A DNA stretch of 64,000 bases, from NCBI RefSeq assembly GCF_004362895.1, contig NZ_SNXI01000001.1:62001-126000 (forward strand), given 5' to 3'. Shown here one piece after another: positions 36,532-45,835 of this stretch (within the stretch, counting starts at the first letter, position 1; each line of letters begins with the position of its first letter). Below the pieces are notes generated by a model. It saw nothing but the letters and a program-made list of their open reading frames with translations, made no database searches and was not told the origin of the DNA. A program made the position numbers and the translations under genes. This stretch comes from Idiomarina aquatica (GTDB taxonomy: Bacteria > Pseudomonadota > Gammaproteobacteria > Enterobacterales > Alteromonadaceae).

Positions 36532-37605
36532 ATGTCAGAACAAATGACTAATCCCCTGAATACCGATGGTTTTGAATTCGTTGAGTACACGGCTCCGGAT
36601 CAAAAGGGTATCGACGCGTTAAAAGACTTATTTGATAAGCTGGGCTTTACAGAAGTGGCCAAGCACAAATCTAAGCAAGCTTGGTTATACAAACAAAACG
36701 ATATTAACTTTGTGGTAAATGCGGAGCCCGGCGGTCAGGCTGAAGAGTTTGCACAAGATCACGGGCCCAGCGTTTGTGGTATGGCTTGGCGTGTTAAAGA
36801 TGCTAGCCACGCATTGAAGCATTCATTAGAGAATGGCGCGAAAGCGTTTCCGGACGACAAAGGTGTTATTGAAAACATTCCTGCGGTTTTCGGCATTGGT
36901 GAAAGTGCGTTGTACTTTGTCGACAACTATCAAAATAACGAAATCTACCAGCAACATTTTGATTTCTACGATAGCTGGGAAAACAAAATGAAAGACCACG
37001 CGGCAGGTCTGTACGAAATTGACCACCTGACGCATAACGTATTCCGCGGCAACATGGATACCTGGGCAGGCTTTTATGAGCGCATTGGTAACTTCCGCGA
37101 AATCCGTTACTTCGACATTGAAGGTAAGCTGACAGGTCTGCTAAGCCGTGCAATGACTGCACCTTGCGGCAAAATCCGTATTCCAATTAACGAGTCGCAC
37201 GACGACAAATCACAAATTGAAGAATACCTGCGTGAATACAAAGGCGAGGGCATTCAGCACATTGCACTCACCTCAGACAACATCTACAAAACCGTTGAAG
37301 ACCTGCGCTCAATTGGTATGGAATTCATGGACACGCCGGACACCTATTACGACAAAATCAACGAGCGTGTTGAAGGCCATGACGAAGACGTTGACGCGCT
37401 ACGCAAGCAACGCATTCTGATTGACGGAGCGCCAATGAAAGACGGTATTTTGCTGCAAATCTTCACGCAAACTGTGATTGGTCCGGTATTCTTCGAGATC
37501 ATTCAGCGTAAAGGTAACGAAGGCTTTGGCGAAGGTAACTTTAAAGCGCTGTTTGAGAGCATTGAAGAAGACCAAATTCGCCGGGGAGTATTAGACGATG
37601 CGTAA
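36532..37605 (+). CDS. hpd: 4-Hydroxyphenylpyruvate dioxygenase
   Basis: A 357-residue Fe(II) dioxygenase that turns 4-hydroxyphenylpyruvate into homogentisate. It has two glyoxalase-like halves; iron ligands are the histidines of IDHLTHNVF and GIQHIALTS and the glutamate of VFFEIIQRKG. The start at 36532 follows GAGGAAGGAA; an upstream ATG at 36502 lacks a ribosome site. The 260-base upstream gap carries TyrR-box-like sites. It is first in hpd-hmgA-fah-maiA, with an 8-base overlap into hmgA. Confidence 0.96.
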   Translation: MSEQMTNPLNTDGFEFVEYTAPDQKGIDALKDLFDKLGFTEVAKHKSKQAWLYKQNDINFVVNAEPGGQAEEFAQDHGPSVCGMAWRVKDASHALKHSLENGAKAFPDDKGVIENIPAVFGIGESALYFVDNYQNNEIYQQHFDFYDSWENKMKDHAAGLYEIDHLTHNVFRGNMDTWAGFYERIGNFREIRYFDIEGKLTGLLSRAMTAPCGKIRIPINESHDDKSQIEEYLREYKGEGIQHIALTSDNIYKTVEDLRSIGMEFMDTPDTYYDKINERVEGHDEDVDALRKQRILIDGAPMKDGILLQIFTQTVIGPVFFEIIQRKGNEGFGEGNFKALFESIEEDQIRRGVLDDA

Positions 37606-38728
37606 ATGGATCAGCTTCCCGAAGCAGGAAGGGACGTCGTCACGACAAGCCCATGCTGACTTTCCGGAGCAGGCCATTTATGAGCGCGAAGCGGGTCGCA
37701 GCGGCTTTTTTGGCCCTGCGACACACTTCCATCATCAACATGCGCCGACCGGTTGGTCGGAATGGGAAGGTCCGCTTAAACCGCGTGCCTTTGATTTTAA
37801 CCAGCTTACCGAGCAAGCGCCGGAAAATCCGTGGTTAACGCCGGATTTGCTGTCAAACAACAGTTGTAAGTTCCGTATCTGGCACTGCTCAGAGAATATG
37901 CCGTATTTGGTGCGCAATGCTGACGGCGACGATCTGTTGTTTGTGCATGAAGGCAGCGGTCACTTGTATTGCGACTATGGCCATATTCACCTGGTTAAGG
38001 GTGACTACTTCTTAGTGCCGCGTTCGACCAACTGGCGCTTAGAGCCCGGCGAGAAAATGGAATTGCTGATGATTGAAACCACCAATGGTTCGTATCAGCT
38101 GCCGGAGAAGGGCATTGTCGGTAACCATGCGGTATTCGACCCGGCGGTTCTGGATACGCCTGCCATTGATGACGAGTTTAAAGCACAGTACAGCGAAGAC
38201 AGCTGGAAAGTGTATGTTAAGCGTCATCAGCAAGTCAGCGTTATTACTTATCCGTATAACCCGTTGGATGCCATTGGCTGGCACGGTGATTTAGCCCCCG
38301 TGCGTTTGAACTGGCGTGACATACGGCCACTAATGAGTCACCGGTATCACTTACCGCCGTCAGCACACACAACGTTTGTTGCTGAACGTTTCGTGGTGTG
38401 TACTTTTGTGCCACGTCCTATCGAGTCTGATCCTGGCGCACTTAAAGTGCCGTTTTATCACAACAACGATGATTATGACGAGGTGTTGTTCTACCACGAG
38501 GGTGACTTCTTTAGCCGCGATAATATTGACCGTGGTATGGTAACCTTCCATCCGGCAGGATTTACCCATGGCCCACACCCGAAAGCTTTCAAGGCGGGTC
38601 GGGAACATAAAAAGAAATTCACTGACGAAGTCGCAGTCATGCTGGATACACGCGACGCATTGCAAATGAGCGACGCGGCGATGAAAGTCGAGAATCCAGA
38701 TTATGTCTACAGCTGGCAGGAGAAATAA
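37598..38728 (+). CDS. hmgA: Homogentisate 1,2-dioxygenase (short form)
   Basis: A 376-residue cupin-type ring-cleaving enzyme producing 4-maleylacetoacetate. Conserved segments include RAFDFNQLTEQ, FVHEGSGHLYCDYGHI, GDYFLVPRSTNWRLEPGE, the metal region FYHNNDDYDEVLFYHEGDFFSR and TFHPAGFTHGPHPKAF. It is shorter than the classical 430-440-residue enzymes, a form known in some marine gammaproteobacteria and other bacteria. It overlaps hpd and precedes the fumarylacetoacetase by six bases. Confidence 0.92.
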   Translation: MRKWISFPKQEGTSSRQAHADFPEQAIYEREAGRSGFFGPATHFHHQHAPTGWSEWEGPLKPRAFDFNQLTEQAPENPWLTPDLLSNNSCKFRIWHCSENMPYLVRNADGDDLLFVHEGSGHLYCDYGHIHLVKGDYFLVPRSTNWRLEPGEKMELLMIETTNGSYQLPEKGIVGNHAVFDPAVLDTPAIDDEFKAQYSEDSWKVYVKRHQQVSVITYPYNPLDAIGWHGDLAPVRLNWRDIRPLMSHRYHLPPSAHTTFVAERFVVCTFVPRPIESDPGALKVPFYHNNDDYDEVLFYHEGDFFSRDNIDRGMVTFHPAGFTHGPHPKAFKAGREHKKKFTDEVAVMLDTRDALQMSDAAMKVENPDYVYSWQEK

Positions 38729-38734
38729 CAACTT

Positions 38735-39760
38735 ATGAAATTAGCCACTTATAGAAATGGAACGCGTGACGGCCAGTTAATGGTAGTCAGCAAAGACTTA
38801 ACCCGAGCGGTTGCAGTACCGGCAATTGCTTCATGTATGCAAGAAGCAATTGATAACTGGGACGATGTTGAGTCAAAGCTTAATGACGTTTACACGCAAC
38901 TGAATAAAGGTAGCGTTGATGGTGAAGTGACTTTTGAGCAAGTCATGTGTGAGTCGCCATTGCCTCGCGCGTATCAGTGGGCCGACGGCAGCGCGTATGT
39001 CAACCACGTTGAATTGGTACGTAAAGCACGTGGTGCCGAAATGCCACCGAGCTTCTGGGAAGATCCACTGATGTATCAAGGTGGCTCGGATGACTTCTTA
39101 GGTCCACATGATGAAATTCAAATGGCGAGCACCGAGTGGGGTATTGATTTTGAAGGCGAAATTGCTGTAGTTACTGACGACGTACCTATGGGTATCGATG
39201 CGAAGTCGGCTGCAAGTCACATTAAACTACTTATGTTGGTTAACGATGTGTCATTGCGTGGCCTTATTCCGGGCGAACTCGGCAAAGGCTTTGGCTTTTT
39301 CCAGAGTAAACCATCGTCTGCGTTCTCGCCTGTGGCGGTAACGCCGGACGAGCTGGGCAGTGCCTGGAAGGACAGTAAAGTTCACTTACCGCTATTGTCA
39401 GAATATAACGGCAAGCCGTTTGGTAAGCCAAACGCGGGCGAAGACATGACCTTTGACTTTGGTCAGTTAGTTGCGCATGCGGCTAAAACTCGAAACCTGG
39501 GGGCGGGCGCTATTATTGGTTCGGGTACGGTGTCGAATAAACAAGGTACAGACCACGGAACCGCTATTGCTGAGGGTGGCGTTGGTTATAGCTGTATCGC
39601 CGAAGTCCGTATGATCGAAACCATTCGCGATGGCAAGCCGACCACTGAGTTCATGAAATTTGGTGACACTATCCACATGGAAATGAAAAATGCTGATGGC
39701 GAGTCCATCTTTGGTGCTATCGATCAAAAAGTGGTTGAATACAAAGGACCTTCAGCATGA
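38735..39760 (+). CDS. fahA: Fumarylacetoacetase (FAH family)
   Basis: A 341-residue FAH-fold hydrolase that should split fumarylacetoacetate into fumarate and acetoacetate. Metal-site and catalytic segments include WGIDFEGEIAVVTDDVPMG, GKGFGFFQSKPSSAFSPVAV and GAGAIIGSGTVSNKQGTDHG. Position between hmgA and maiA supports this over other FAH-family activities. Its stop overlaps the maiA start by four bases (ATGA). Confidence 0.93.
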   Translation: MKLATYRNGTRDGQLMVVSKDLTRAVAVPAIASCMQEAIDNWDDVESKLNDVYTQLNKGSVDGEVTFEQVMCESPLPRAYQWADGSAYVNHVELVRKARGAEMPPSFWEDPLMYQGGSDDFLGPHDEIQMASTEWGIDFEGEIAVVTDDVPMGIDAKSAASHIKLLMLVNDVSLRGLIPGELGKGFGFFQSKPSSAFSPVAVTPDELGSAWKDSKVHLPLLSEYNGKPFGKPNAGEDMTFDFGQLVAHAAKTRNLGAGAIIGSGTVSNKQGTDHGTAIAEGGVGYSCIAEVRMIETIRDGKPTTEFMKFGDTIHMEMKNADGESIFGAIDQKVVEYKGPSA

Positions 39761-40398
39761 TGAAGCTCTATGGATACTGGCGCTCTAGCGCCAGTTTTCG
39801 TGTCAGGCTGGCGCTTTATTTAAAAGAGCTGCCGTTTGAATACCATCCGGTGCACCTGGTAAAAGATGGTGGCGAGCAGCATACCCCCGAATATCGCAAG
39901 TTGAACCCTGCCGGACTGGTACCGACCTTTGTCGACGATGACGTGACGCTTAACCAGTCACTGGCGATAATCGAGTACCTGGATGAACGTTATGCGACCA
40001 ACCCGCTGCTGCCGTCGGCGACTGTCGATCGGGCGCGTGCGCGTGCGTTGGCTTATGATCTGGCTTGCGAGCTACAGCCGGTAACTAACCTGCGCGTATT
40101 AAAATATTTAACCGGTGAGCTTAATTGCAGTGACGAACAGCGCACGGGCTGGATACATCATTGGGTAACGACCACGTTCACCGCATTTGAACAACGCCTG
40201 ACCGAAACAGCAGGTGATTATTGCTATGGAGATTCGGTAACATTAGCGGATATTTGCTTGTTACCGCAAGTGTACAATGCCGAGCGTTTTAAGGTACCGT
40301 TAGATAACTACCCAACGCTGGTTGCAGTGCATGACCGCTTACAACAATTAAACGCGGTACAGCAGGCACGCCCAGAGAATCAGCCAGACGCACAATAA
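39757..40398 (+). CDS. maiA: Maleylacetoacetate isomerase
   Basis: A 213-residue zeta-class glutathione S-transferase that isomerises maleylacetoacetate to fumarylacetoacetate using glutathione. The active-site motif YWRSSASFRVRLAL and the GSH-binding NQSLAIIEYLDERY are present, as is the C-terminal QVYNAERFKV. It completes the hpd-hmgA-fah-maiA operon. The next gene, an S9 peptidase, starts 12 bases later, so read-through is likely. Confidence 0.95.
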   Translation: MMKLYGYWRSSASFRVRLALYLKELPFEYHPVHLVKDGGEQHTPEYRKLNPAGLVPTFVDDDVTLNQSLAIIEYLDERYATNPLLPSATVDRARARALAYDLACELQPVTNLRVLKYLTGELNCSDEQRTGWIHHWVTTTFTAFEQRLTETAGDYCYGDSVTLADICLLPQVYNAERFKVPLDNYPTLVAVHDRLQQLNAVQQARPENQPDAQ

Positions 40399-40409
40399 GG
40401 AATAACAAC

Positions 40410-42902
40410 ATGCTAAAATCACGTTTAGTGATAGCAATAGGGGCGGCATTAATGGCCGCCTCTTGCGCATCTACAACACCAGCTAATGACTCCGCTAACA
40501 CATCTAATGCAACCGCACCACAGGTACAAACCTTAAGTGCGAACCCGCTTGCCTCTGCACAAGGCACGGCTGAATTAACCATAGAACAGATCATGGCCGA
40601 TCCGGACTGGATGGGGCGTTTTCCGGAAAATGCTTTCTGGAGCATGGATGGTGAACACATTCTGTTTTATCAGAAGCGCGAAGGCAGTGAAATCCGTGAC
40701 CTGATGATTATCAACAATGCTGAAGGCGAAGCCAGTAAAGTGGCGCTGTCGGACTATCACCTGTATGTGGCGGACGAAAAAGAGCAGTCCGTTGCCGGTA
40801 ATTGGCTGGCCTACACTTTTGAGGGCAATGTGTTTGCCCGCTTTGGCGACGGCAGTGTTAAGCAACTGACCCGTGACGAAGCCCGTCAACATAACCTGCA
40901 GGCGATGACCGACGGCAGTTTAAGCTACCAGCAAGGCAATGATTTCTATGTCGTCGATGTGAACTCTGGCCTGACGCGTCAGGTGGCTTCGATCAAGTTT
41001 GCCGATGCACCCAAAGCGAATGAAGCGCCAAAAGATTACTTAGCGAAAGAAGAACAACAGCTGATTCAGTACGTGCAGAAAGAGCGTAAAGCGGCTGAAG
41101 AGCGTTTTGAACGTCAACAACAGTTACAGTCTCAAAACGCCAGCCTGGCTCCTAAGCCTTTTTATCTGGATAAGTCGAAGCAGTTAGTTCAGGCACGTTT
41201 GTCACCGCGCGGCGATAAAATTGTTGCGGCGATTAGCGAGCCGAACAAATGGCGTGAAGACGGCGATATCATGCCAAACTACATTAACGAAGACGGCCGA
41301 GTTTCCAGCGAACAGGTACGCCGCCGTGTCGCTGATGCGCTGCCAGATGAAGATCAGTTAGTAATCCTGGATTTAGAAAACCACACTGATACGGCTCTGA
41401 CTTACAATACGTTGCCGGGCTGGAATGAGGATGTACTGGCTGACGTTAAGCGTGAGAACCATCAAGCGCGTGGCGAAACCTATGAATCAGAACAAAAACC
41501 ACGTCCAATTCATTTAATGGCCGATTGGGGCTGGGAAAATGGTGCGATTCAGTGGAATGACAACGGCACTGAGTTGGCGGTTATGCTGGAAGCCTGGGAC
41601 AACAAAGATCGCTGGATTGCGACTGTTGATTTCGGCGGCAAAAAATTAGTGCCACAGGATCGCCTGCACGATGATGCCTGGATTAACTATACTCACAACG
41701 AGTTTGGTTGGTTAAACGACGAGAGCCTGTGGTTCATGTCTGAAGCCGATGGTTATTCGCATTTGTATGTGAAGCCGCTGAACGGTGACACTCAGCAGCT
41801 CACCGAAGGCAACTATGTCGTCGAAACGGCGGAGTTAAGCAACGACGCTGAGTACCTTTACTTTCAGGCCAATATTGAGCACCCGGGTATTTACGAAGTT
41901 TACCGTGTAAAAACTGACGGTAGCTCAGAGCCGGAAGCGATGACGGATTTAGACGGCATGACGGCGTTTGAGTTAAGCCCGCAAGCAGACGAGCTGATTC
42001 TGACCCACTCAACGCCATTAATGCCGCCTGAGCTTTATCATAAAGAGGCTAACGTCAGCGATGTGCCTGAACGGATGACGCATACGGTGTCAGAGAAGTT
42101 CCTTAGCATCGACTGGACAGCGCCGGATGTTGTCGGCGTTGAGTCGAACCATGTTGATGAGCCTGTTTACACGCGTATCTACACGCCGGAAGGTTTTGAT
42201 GCCGAGCGTGCAGAAGAATACCCGGCAGTGGTGTTTATCCATGGTGCTGGCTACTTGCAAAATGCGCACATGGGCTGGTCTGGTTACTTCCGTGAGTTTA
42301 TGTTCCATAGCCTGCTGAACAAGCACGGCTACGTGGTCGCGGATCTTGATTATCGAGGCTCTAAAGGCTACGGACGCGACTGGCGTACGGCCATTTATCG
42401 CCAAATGGGCACGCCGGAAGTAGAAGATTTAGTCGATGTGGCGAGCTATCTGGAAACCAACCTGAACGTTGATGGTGACCGCCTTGGCACGTACGGTGGC
42501 TCCTATGGTGGCTTCTTAACCTTTATGGCGCTGTTTAAAGAACCGGGATTATTTGAAGCCGGCTCTGCATTGCGTCCGGTCACTGACTGGGCACATTACA
42601 ATGTCGGTTATACGTCCAACATTCTGAACCTGCCTCAGGACGATACCATTGCGTACCGTCAAAGCTCGCCTATCTACTTTGCTGAGGGCTTAGAAGATGC
42701 GTTGCTGATCAATTCACCGATGATTGATGACAATGTATTTTTCCAGGACAGCGTACGGTTGGTACAGCGTTTAATCGAGCTGAAGAAAGAAGACTGGGAA
42801 ACAGCTATTTACCCGGTTGAACCGCACGGTTTCCGCCAGCCGGAAAGCTGGCTGAACGAATACCGTCGGATTTTCAAACTGTTCGAGGAAAACCTAAAGT
42901 AA
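40410..42902 (+). CDS. S9 family (prolyl oligopeptidase/DPP4-like) peptidase, lipoprotein
   Basis: An 830-residue serine peptidase. A lipobox AASCAS (Cys19) makes it a likely lipoprotein. A long beta-propeller region (about residues 60-560) precedes the alpha/beta-hydrolase domain, with the nucleophile in YGGSYGGFLTF. The His is in VEPHGFRQPESW. It probably removes dipeptides from oligopeptides at the cell surface. It follows maiA by 12 bases with its own AAGGAA site. Its 3' side forms a perfect hairpin inside the convergent rhombosortase gene. Confidence 0.92.
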   Translation: MLKSRLVIAIGAALMAASCASTTPANDSANTSNATAPQVQTLSANPLASAQGTAELTIEQIMADPDWMGRFPENAFWSMDGEHILFYQKREGSEIRDLMIINNAEGEASKVALSDYHLYVADEKEQSVAGNWLAYTFEGNVFARFGDGSVKQLTRDEARQHNLQAMTDGSLSYQQGNDFYVVDVNSGLTRQVASIKFADAPKANEAPKDYLAKEEQQLIQYVQKERKAAEERFERQQQLQSQNASLAPKPFYLDKSKQLVQARLSPRGDKIVAAISEPNKWREDGDIMPNYINEDGRVSSEQVRRRVADALPDEDQLVILDLENHTDTALTYNTLPGWNEDVLADVKRENHQARGETYESEQKPRPIHLMADWGWENGAIQWNDNGTELAVMLEAWDNKDRWIATVDFGGKKLVPQDRLHDDAWINYTHNEFGWLNDESLWFMSEADGYSHLYVKPLNGDTQQLTEGNYVVETAELSNDAEYLYFQANIEHPGIYEVYRVKTDGSSEPEAMTDLDGMTAFELSPQADELILTHSTPLMPPELYHKEANVSDVPERMTHTVSEKFLSIDWTAPDVVGVESNHVDEPVYTRIYTPEGFDAERAEEYPAVVFIHGAGYLQNAHMGWSGYFREFMFHSLLNKHGYVVADLDYRGSKGYGRDWRTAIYRQMGTPEVEDLVDVASYLETNLNVDGDRLGTYGGSYGGFLTFMALFKEPGLFEAGSALRPVTDWAHYNVGYTSNILNLPQDDTIAYRQSSPIYFAEGLEDALLINSPMIDDNVFFQDSVRLVQRLIELKKEDWETAIYPVEPHGFRQPESWLNEYRRIFKLFEENLK

Positions 42903-42912
42903 GCACCTAAGC

Positions 42913-43500
42913 TTAGTCTTTATGGGGAACGGCGTCGCTTAACCGACGCCGTTCTAATTTTAACAACACGGCAGCACTTATTAGTCCGGCAGCGTGAATT
43001 AGTGCCACATCGTCACCAACAAAGTGAGCCGGTCGCCAGCCGAGTAATTCAGCAATAACTTTTATCACCAGTAATACACTGACGCCCCATAACCAGCGGT
43101 GCTGTTTGGCGTCTCGGACCAGGCAATAAAGCAATAGCCCGTGAATAACCCCCGATAAACCAACAAATTGCACTTCGAACGGCAGTAGCAGCAGGCTAAT
43201 GGTTACCCCGCTTAACAGCGTCGCATTAATCAGCCACCGACTGGATAACAAATCTCTCCAAATGACCACGATAACCGCTAGTGCCAAATAATTGAACAGG
43301 GCATGCGACCAGTCCAAATGCAGCAAATGAGCCGCTATTAGCGGCCAGCCCTGACTAATGGCAGTGTCGCTATTATAGGTGAGGGCCTGGTGCCACTGTG
43401 GATTTAGCTGCAGTACCGCCATAACGAGAAGCAGTAGAATTAATCCAAAAATACCGTGTTCAAGCTTTTGCATGATTGATCTCATTGCACCTGTGGTCAT
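42913..43500 (-). CDS. rrtA: Rhombosortase-like rhomboid protease
   Basis: A roughly 195-residue intramembrane serine protease of the rhombosortase type. The HLLHLDWSHALFNYLAL motif, catalytic Ser in VGLSGVIHGLLLY and His in ALIHAAGLISA are all visible across six hydrophobic helices. Rhombosortases process proteins bearing a C-terminal GlyGly-CTERM tail. No protein in this window ends with one, so its substrates lie elsewhere. The start is uncertain: 43500, 43485 or 43473 are possible, and a longer frame would overlap the divergent GGT gene. Confidence 0.85.
   Translation of the reverse strand: MTTGAMRSIMQKLEHGIFGLILLLLVMAVLQLNPQWHQALTYNSDTAISQGWPLIAAHLLHLDWSHALFNYLALAVIVVIWRDLLSSRWLINATLLSGVTISLLLLPFEVQFVGLSGVIHGLLLYCLVRDAKQHRWLWGVSVLLVIKVIAELLGWRPAHFVGDDVALIHAAGLISAAVLLKLERRRLSDAVPHKD
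42927..42961 (+). terminator. Terminator-like hairpin after the S9 peptidase, inside rrtA
   Basis: GAACGGCGTCG, loop CTTAAC, CGACGCCGTTC make a perfect 11-bp stem followed by TAATTTT. It lies 24 bases after the peptidase stop and within the last codons of the convergent rhombosortase gene. The T run is short, so efficiency is uncertain. Confidence 0.65.
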
Positions 43501-43546
43501 GGGTTCGTATGATAGAGGCAAAATGCTGTAACAGAAAAGGGATTGT

Positions 43547-45349
43547 ATGAAAATTAATGTCAGGTACACGATAGTCGCATCAGTTTTGTCATCATTGTTG
43601 CTGGCTTGTAGTCCACAGTCGCAAGAGTCGTCGCAAACCAGTACAGCAAAGACAAAAGCGCCGGAGAAAGCCTCTGTTGAAGTCCGTGAACCTGAAGCAG
43701 CAACGGGATTTGCTGATAAAAAAGCCGTTCATAGCAAAAACTTTATGGTGGCTGCCGCCAACCCTCATGCGGTTAATGCCGGTTACGAGGTGTTGAAAGA
43801 TGGTGGTAGTGCGGTTGATGCGGCGATTGCCGTGCAAACTATGCTGGGATTAACCGAACCACAGTCGTCAGGCATTGGTGGTGGCGCGTTTATTTTGTAT
43901 TGGGACAACACTGAGCAAAAGCTCTATACGGTTGATGCTCGTGAGACGGCGCCGATGAGTGCCACTGATGAGTTATTTTTAGATGAACAAGGCAATGCGC
44001 CGAGTTGGATTGATGCTGTGGTTGGCGGCCGCTCAGTCGGTACTCCCGGTGTATTGCGCGGGCTGGAGCTGGCGCATCAACGTTGGGGGAAAAAGTCATG
44101 GTCCAGTTTATTTGACGATGCAATCAGTTTAGCCGAGCAGGGCTTTGAAGTATCGCCACGGCTGGCTAAGCTAGTTGAGATGGAAATAAACCCGGGCGTC
44201 AAGAAAATGCCCGCTGCAAGCGCTTATTTCTTCCCTGATGGTGAGCCGCTGCAAGCAGGTGAACTGTTGAAAAACCCTGACTATGCAAACAGCTTGTCAT
44301 TAATAGCCGAGCAGGGCGCTGATGCGTTTTACACAGGTCCCCTGGCGGAAAAAATTGTTGATGCGGTACAAAACAGTGCCATTGCACCGGGTAAGTTAAG
44401 TTTAAAGGATTTGGCCAATTATGAGGCAAAAATTCGTCAGCCGGTGTGCGATAACTACCGCCAGTTTCAGGTGTGCGGTATGGGGCCACCAAGCTCCGGT
44501 GGTTTGACGACATTGCAGACACTGGGTGTTTTAGCCAACTTTGAGTTAGCAGAAATGCCGATTAACGGTTTGGAACCTACACACTTGTTTACTCAGGCTT
44601 CACGTATGGCATTCGCTGACCGTAACCAATGGATTGCCGACCCGGACTTTGTTGATGTACCCGTTGCTGCCATGCTGGATGACGATTACCTGGCGTCGCG
44701 CGCGCAACAAATTAGCGGCGACGATATGGGCAAAGCTAGCCCCGGCTTATACCTGCAGCCAGAGTACCGTCAGGATATTGCTTATGAACGTCCTAATACC
44801 AGCCATATGAGTATCGTTGATGCCGAAGGTAATGTAGTATCAATGACGACCAGTATTGAGATGGGCTTTGGCTCGACCGTCATGGCAGGCGGATTCTTGT
44901 TAAACAATCAGTTGACTGACTTTTCGTTAGTGCCAATGGCTGGTGATACGCCGATTGCTAACCGGGTTGAGCCGGGCAAACGTCCGCGCAGTTCGATGTC
45001 GCCGACAATAATACTGGATGAACAAGGCAAGCAAGTTGTGCATGCTGTTGGGTCACCTGGCGGTAGCCGCATCATTAATTATGTGACGCAAAGCATTGTC
45101 GGGTTGATTGACTGGCAGCTGGATATGCAGCAAGCGATGAATATTGGTCACGTAACAAACCGTAACGACTATACATCGCTGGAGAAAGGCATGGCGATCG
45201 AAAAGCACGCCGAAGCACTTAAAAAACGAGGTCATGACGTGCGTGTTATGGATTTAAATAGCGGTTTACATGGCATAACGATTAACCCGGATGGAACATT
45301 AACGGGCGGTGCGGACCCGCGTCGCGAAGGCACTGTAAAGGGAGAGTAG
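43547..45349 (+). CDS. ggt: Gamma-glutamyltransferase, lipoprotein form
   Basis: A 600-residue Ntn hydrolase and the second GGT in the window. The N-terminus LSSLLLACSPQSQ has a lipobox (Cys21), then a Ser/Thr/Lys linker. GGSAVDAAIAVQTMLGLTEP and GIGGGAFILYWD mark the large subunit. The nucleophile Thr lies in ERPNTSHMSIVDAEGNVVSM. Membrane anchoring contrasts with the secreted GGT at 18299. A small lipoprotein gene follows two bases after its stop. Confidence 0.92.
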   Translation: MKINVRYTIVASVLSSLLLACSPQSQESSQTSTAKTKAPEKASVEVREPEAATGFADKKAVHSKNFMVAAANPHAVNAGYEVLKDGGSAVDAAIAVQTMLGLTEPQSSGIGGGAFILYWDNTEQKLYTVDARETAPMSATDELFLDEQGNAPSWIDAVVGGRSVGTPGVLRGLELAHQRWGKKSWSSLFDDAISLAEQGFEVSPRLAKLVEMEINPGVKKMPAASAYFFPDGEPLQAGELLKNPDYANSLSLIAEQGADAFYTGPLAEKIVDAVQNSAIAPGKLSLKDLANYEAKIRQPVCDNYRQFQVCGMGPPSSGGLTTLQTLGVLANFELAEMPINGLEPTHLFTQASRMAFADRNQWIADPDFVDVPVAAMLDDDYLASRAQQISGDDMGKASPGLYLQPEYRQDIAYERPNTSHMSIVDAEGNVVSMTTSIEMGFGSTVMAGGFLLNNQLTDFSLVPMAGDTPIANRVEPGKRPRSSMSPTIILDEQGKQVVHAVGSPGGSRIINYVTQSIVGLIDWQLDMQQAMNIGHVTNRNDYTSLEKGMAIEKHAEALKKRGHDVRVMDLNSGLHGITINPDGTLTGGADPRREGTVKGE

Positions 45350-45350
45350 C

Positions 45351-45806
45351 ATGCATAAAAAAGCGGGCGTATTGTCGTTGTGCGCGTTGGCCTTGGGTTT
45401 GCTTAGCGGCTGCGGAGAGGTAGAGCGGGGCTATGGTGATGGAGATGCTGAAACCGAAGAAGCACAAGTGATAAAAGGATTTTATCAATCCGTGTATCGT
45501 GATGATGATCTGAACAAGGCAAAACAGTTTGCGTCCGAGCGAATGGATGGCTTAATTGATCATTACGCGACCTTGAACGGAGTAGAACGTTATGTCTTGG
45601 GCCGCTATTTTGACCAGGTTGAATTGACCATCGAAGCAGAATCGATAGTTCCTTACCTGAACAAGAAGCAGGAGAGACGGGTGACGGTCATATTCGATGG
45701 TAAATATAATGATGAGACCGTTAAAGACAGTCGCGATGTCGTCTTGGTTCAGGAAGAAGGCCAGTGGCGCGTCGACCAAATTCTCGACGCGCGCTATCGA
45801 CCCTAA
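45351..45806 (+). CDS. Small lipoprotein, unrecognised
   Basis: A 151-residue protein with signal peptide and lipobox GLLSGC (about Cys21). An acidic stretch follows, then an alpha+beta domain around VIKGFYQSVYRDDDLNKAKQ and DVVLVQEEGQWRVDQILDAR. The C-terminal part resembles NTF2-like stress or lipid-associated domains, but I cannot assign a family with confidence. It starts two bases after the GGT stop with AAGGGAGAG upstream, so the two are co-transcribed. A functional link to GGT is inferred from position only. Confidence 0.8.
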   Translation: MHKKAGVLSLCALALGLLSGCGEVERGYGDGDAETEEAQVIKGFYQSVYRDDDLNKAKQFASERMDGLIDHYATLNGVERYVLGRYFDQVELTIEAESIVPYLNKKQERRVTVIFDGKYNDETVKDSRDVVLVQEEGQWRVDQILDARYRP

Positions 45807-45812
45807 TAGGTT

Positions 45813-45835
45813 AACGCGTCTATTAAGCGTTTTTT
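45813..45835 (+). terminator. Weak terminator-like hairpin after the small lipoprotein
   Basis: AACGC (45813-45817) pairs with GCGTT (45827-45831) across a nine-base loop and runs into six T residues. The stem is short. It overlaps the stop codon of the convergent hinT. Confidence 0.4.
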
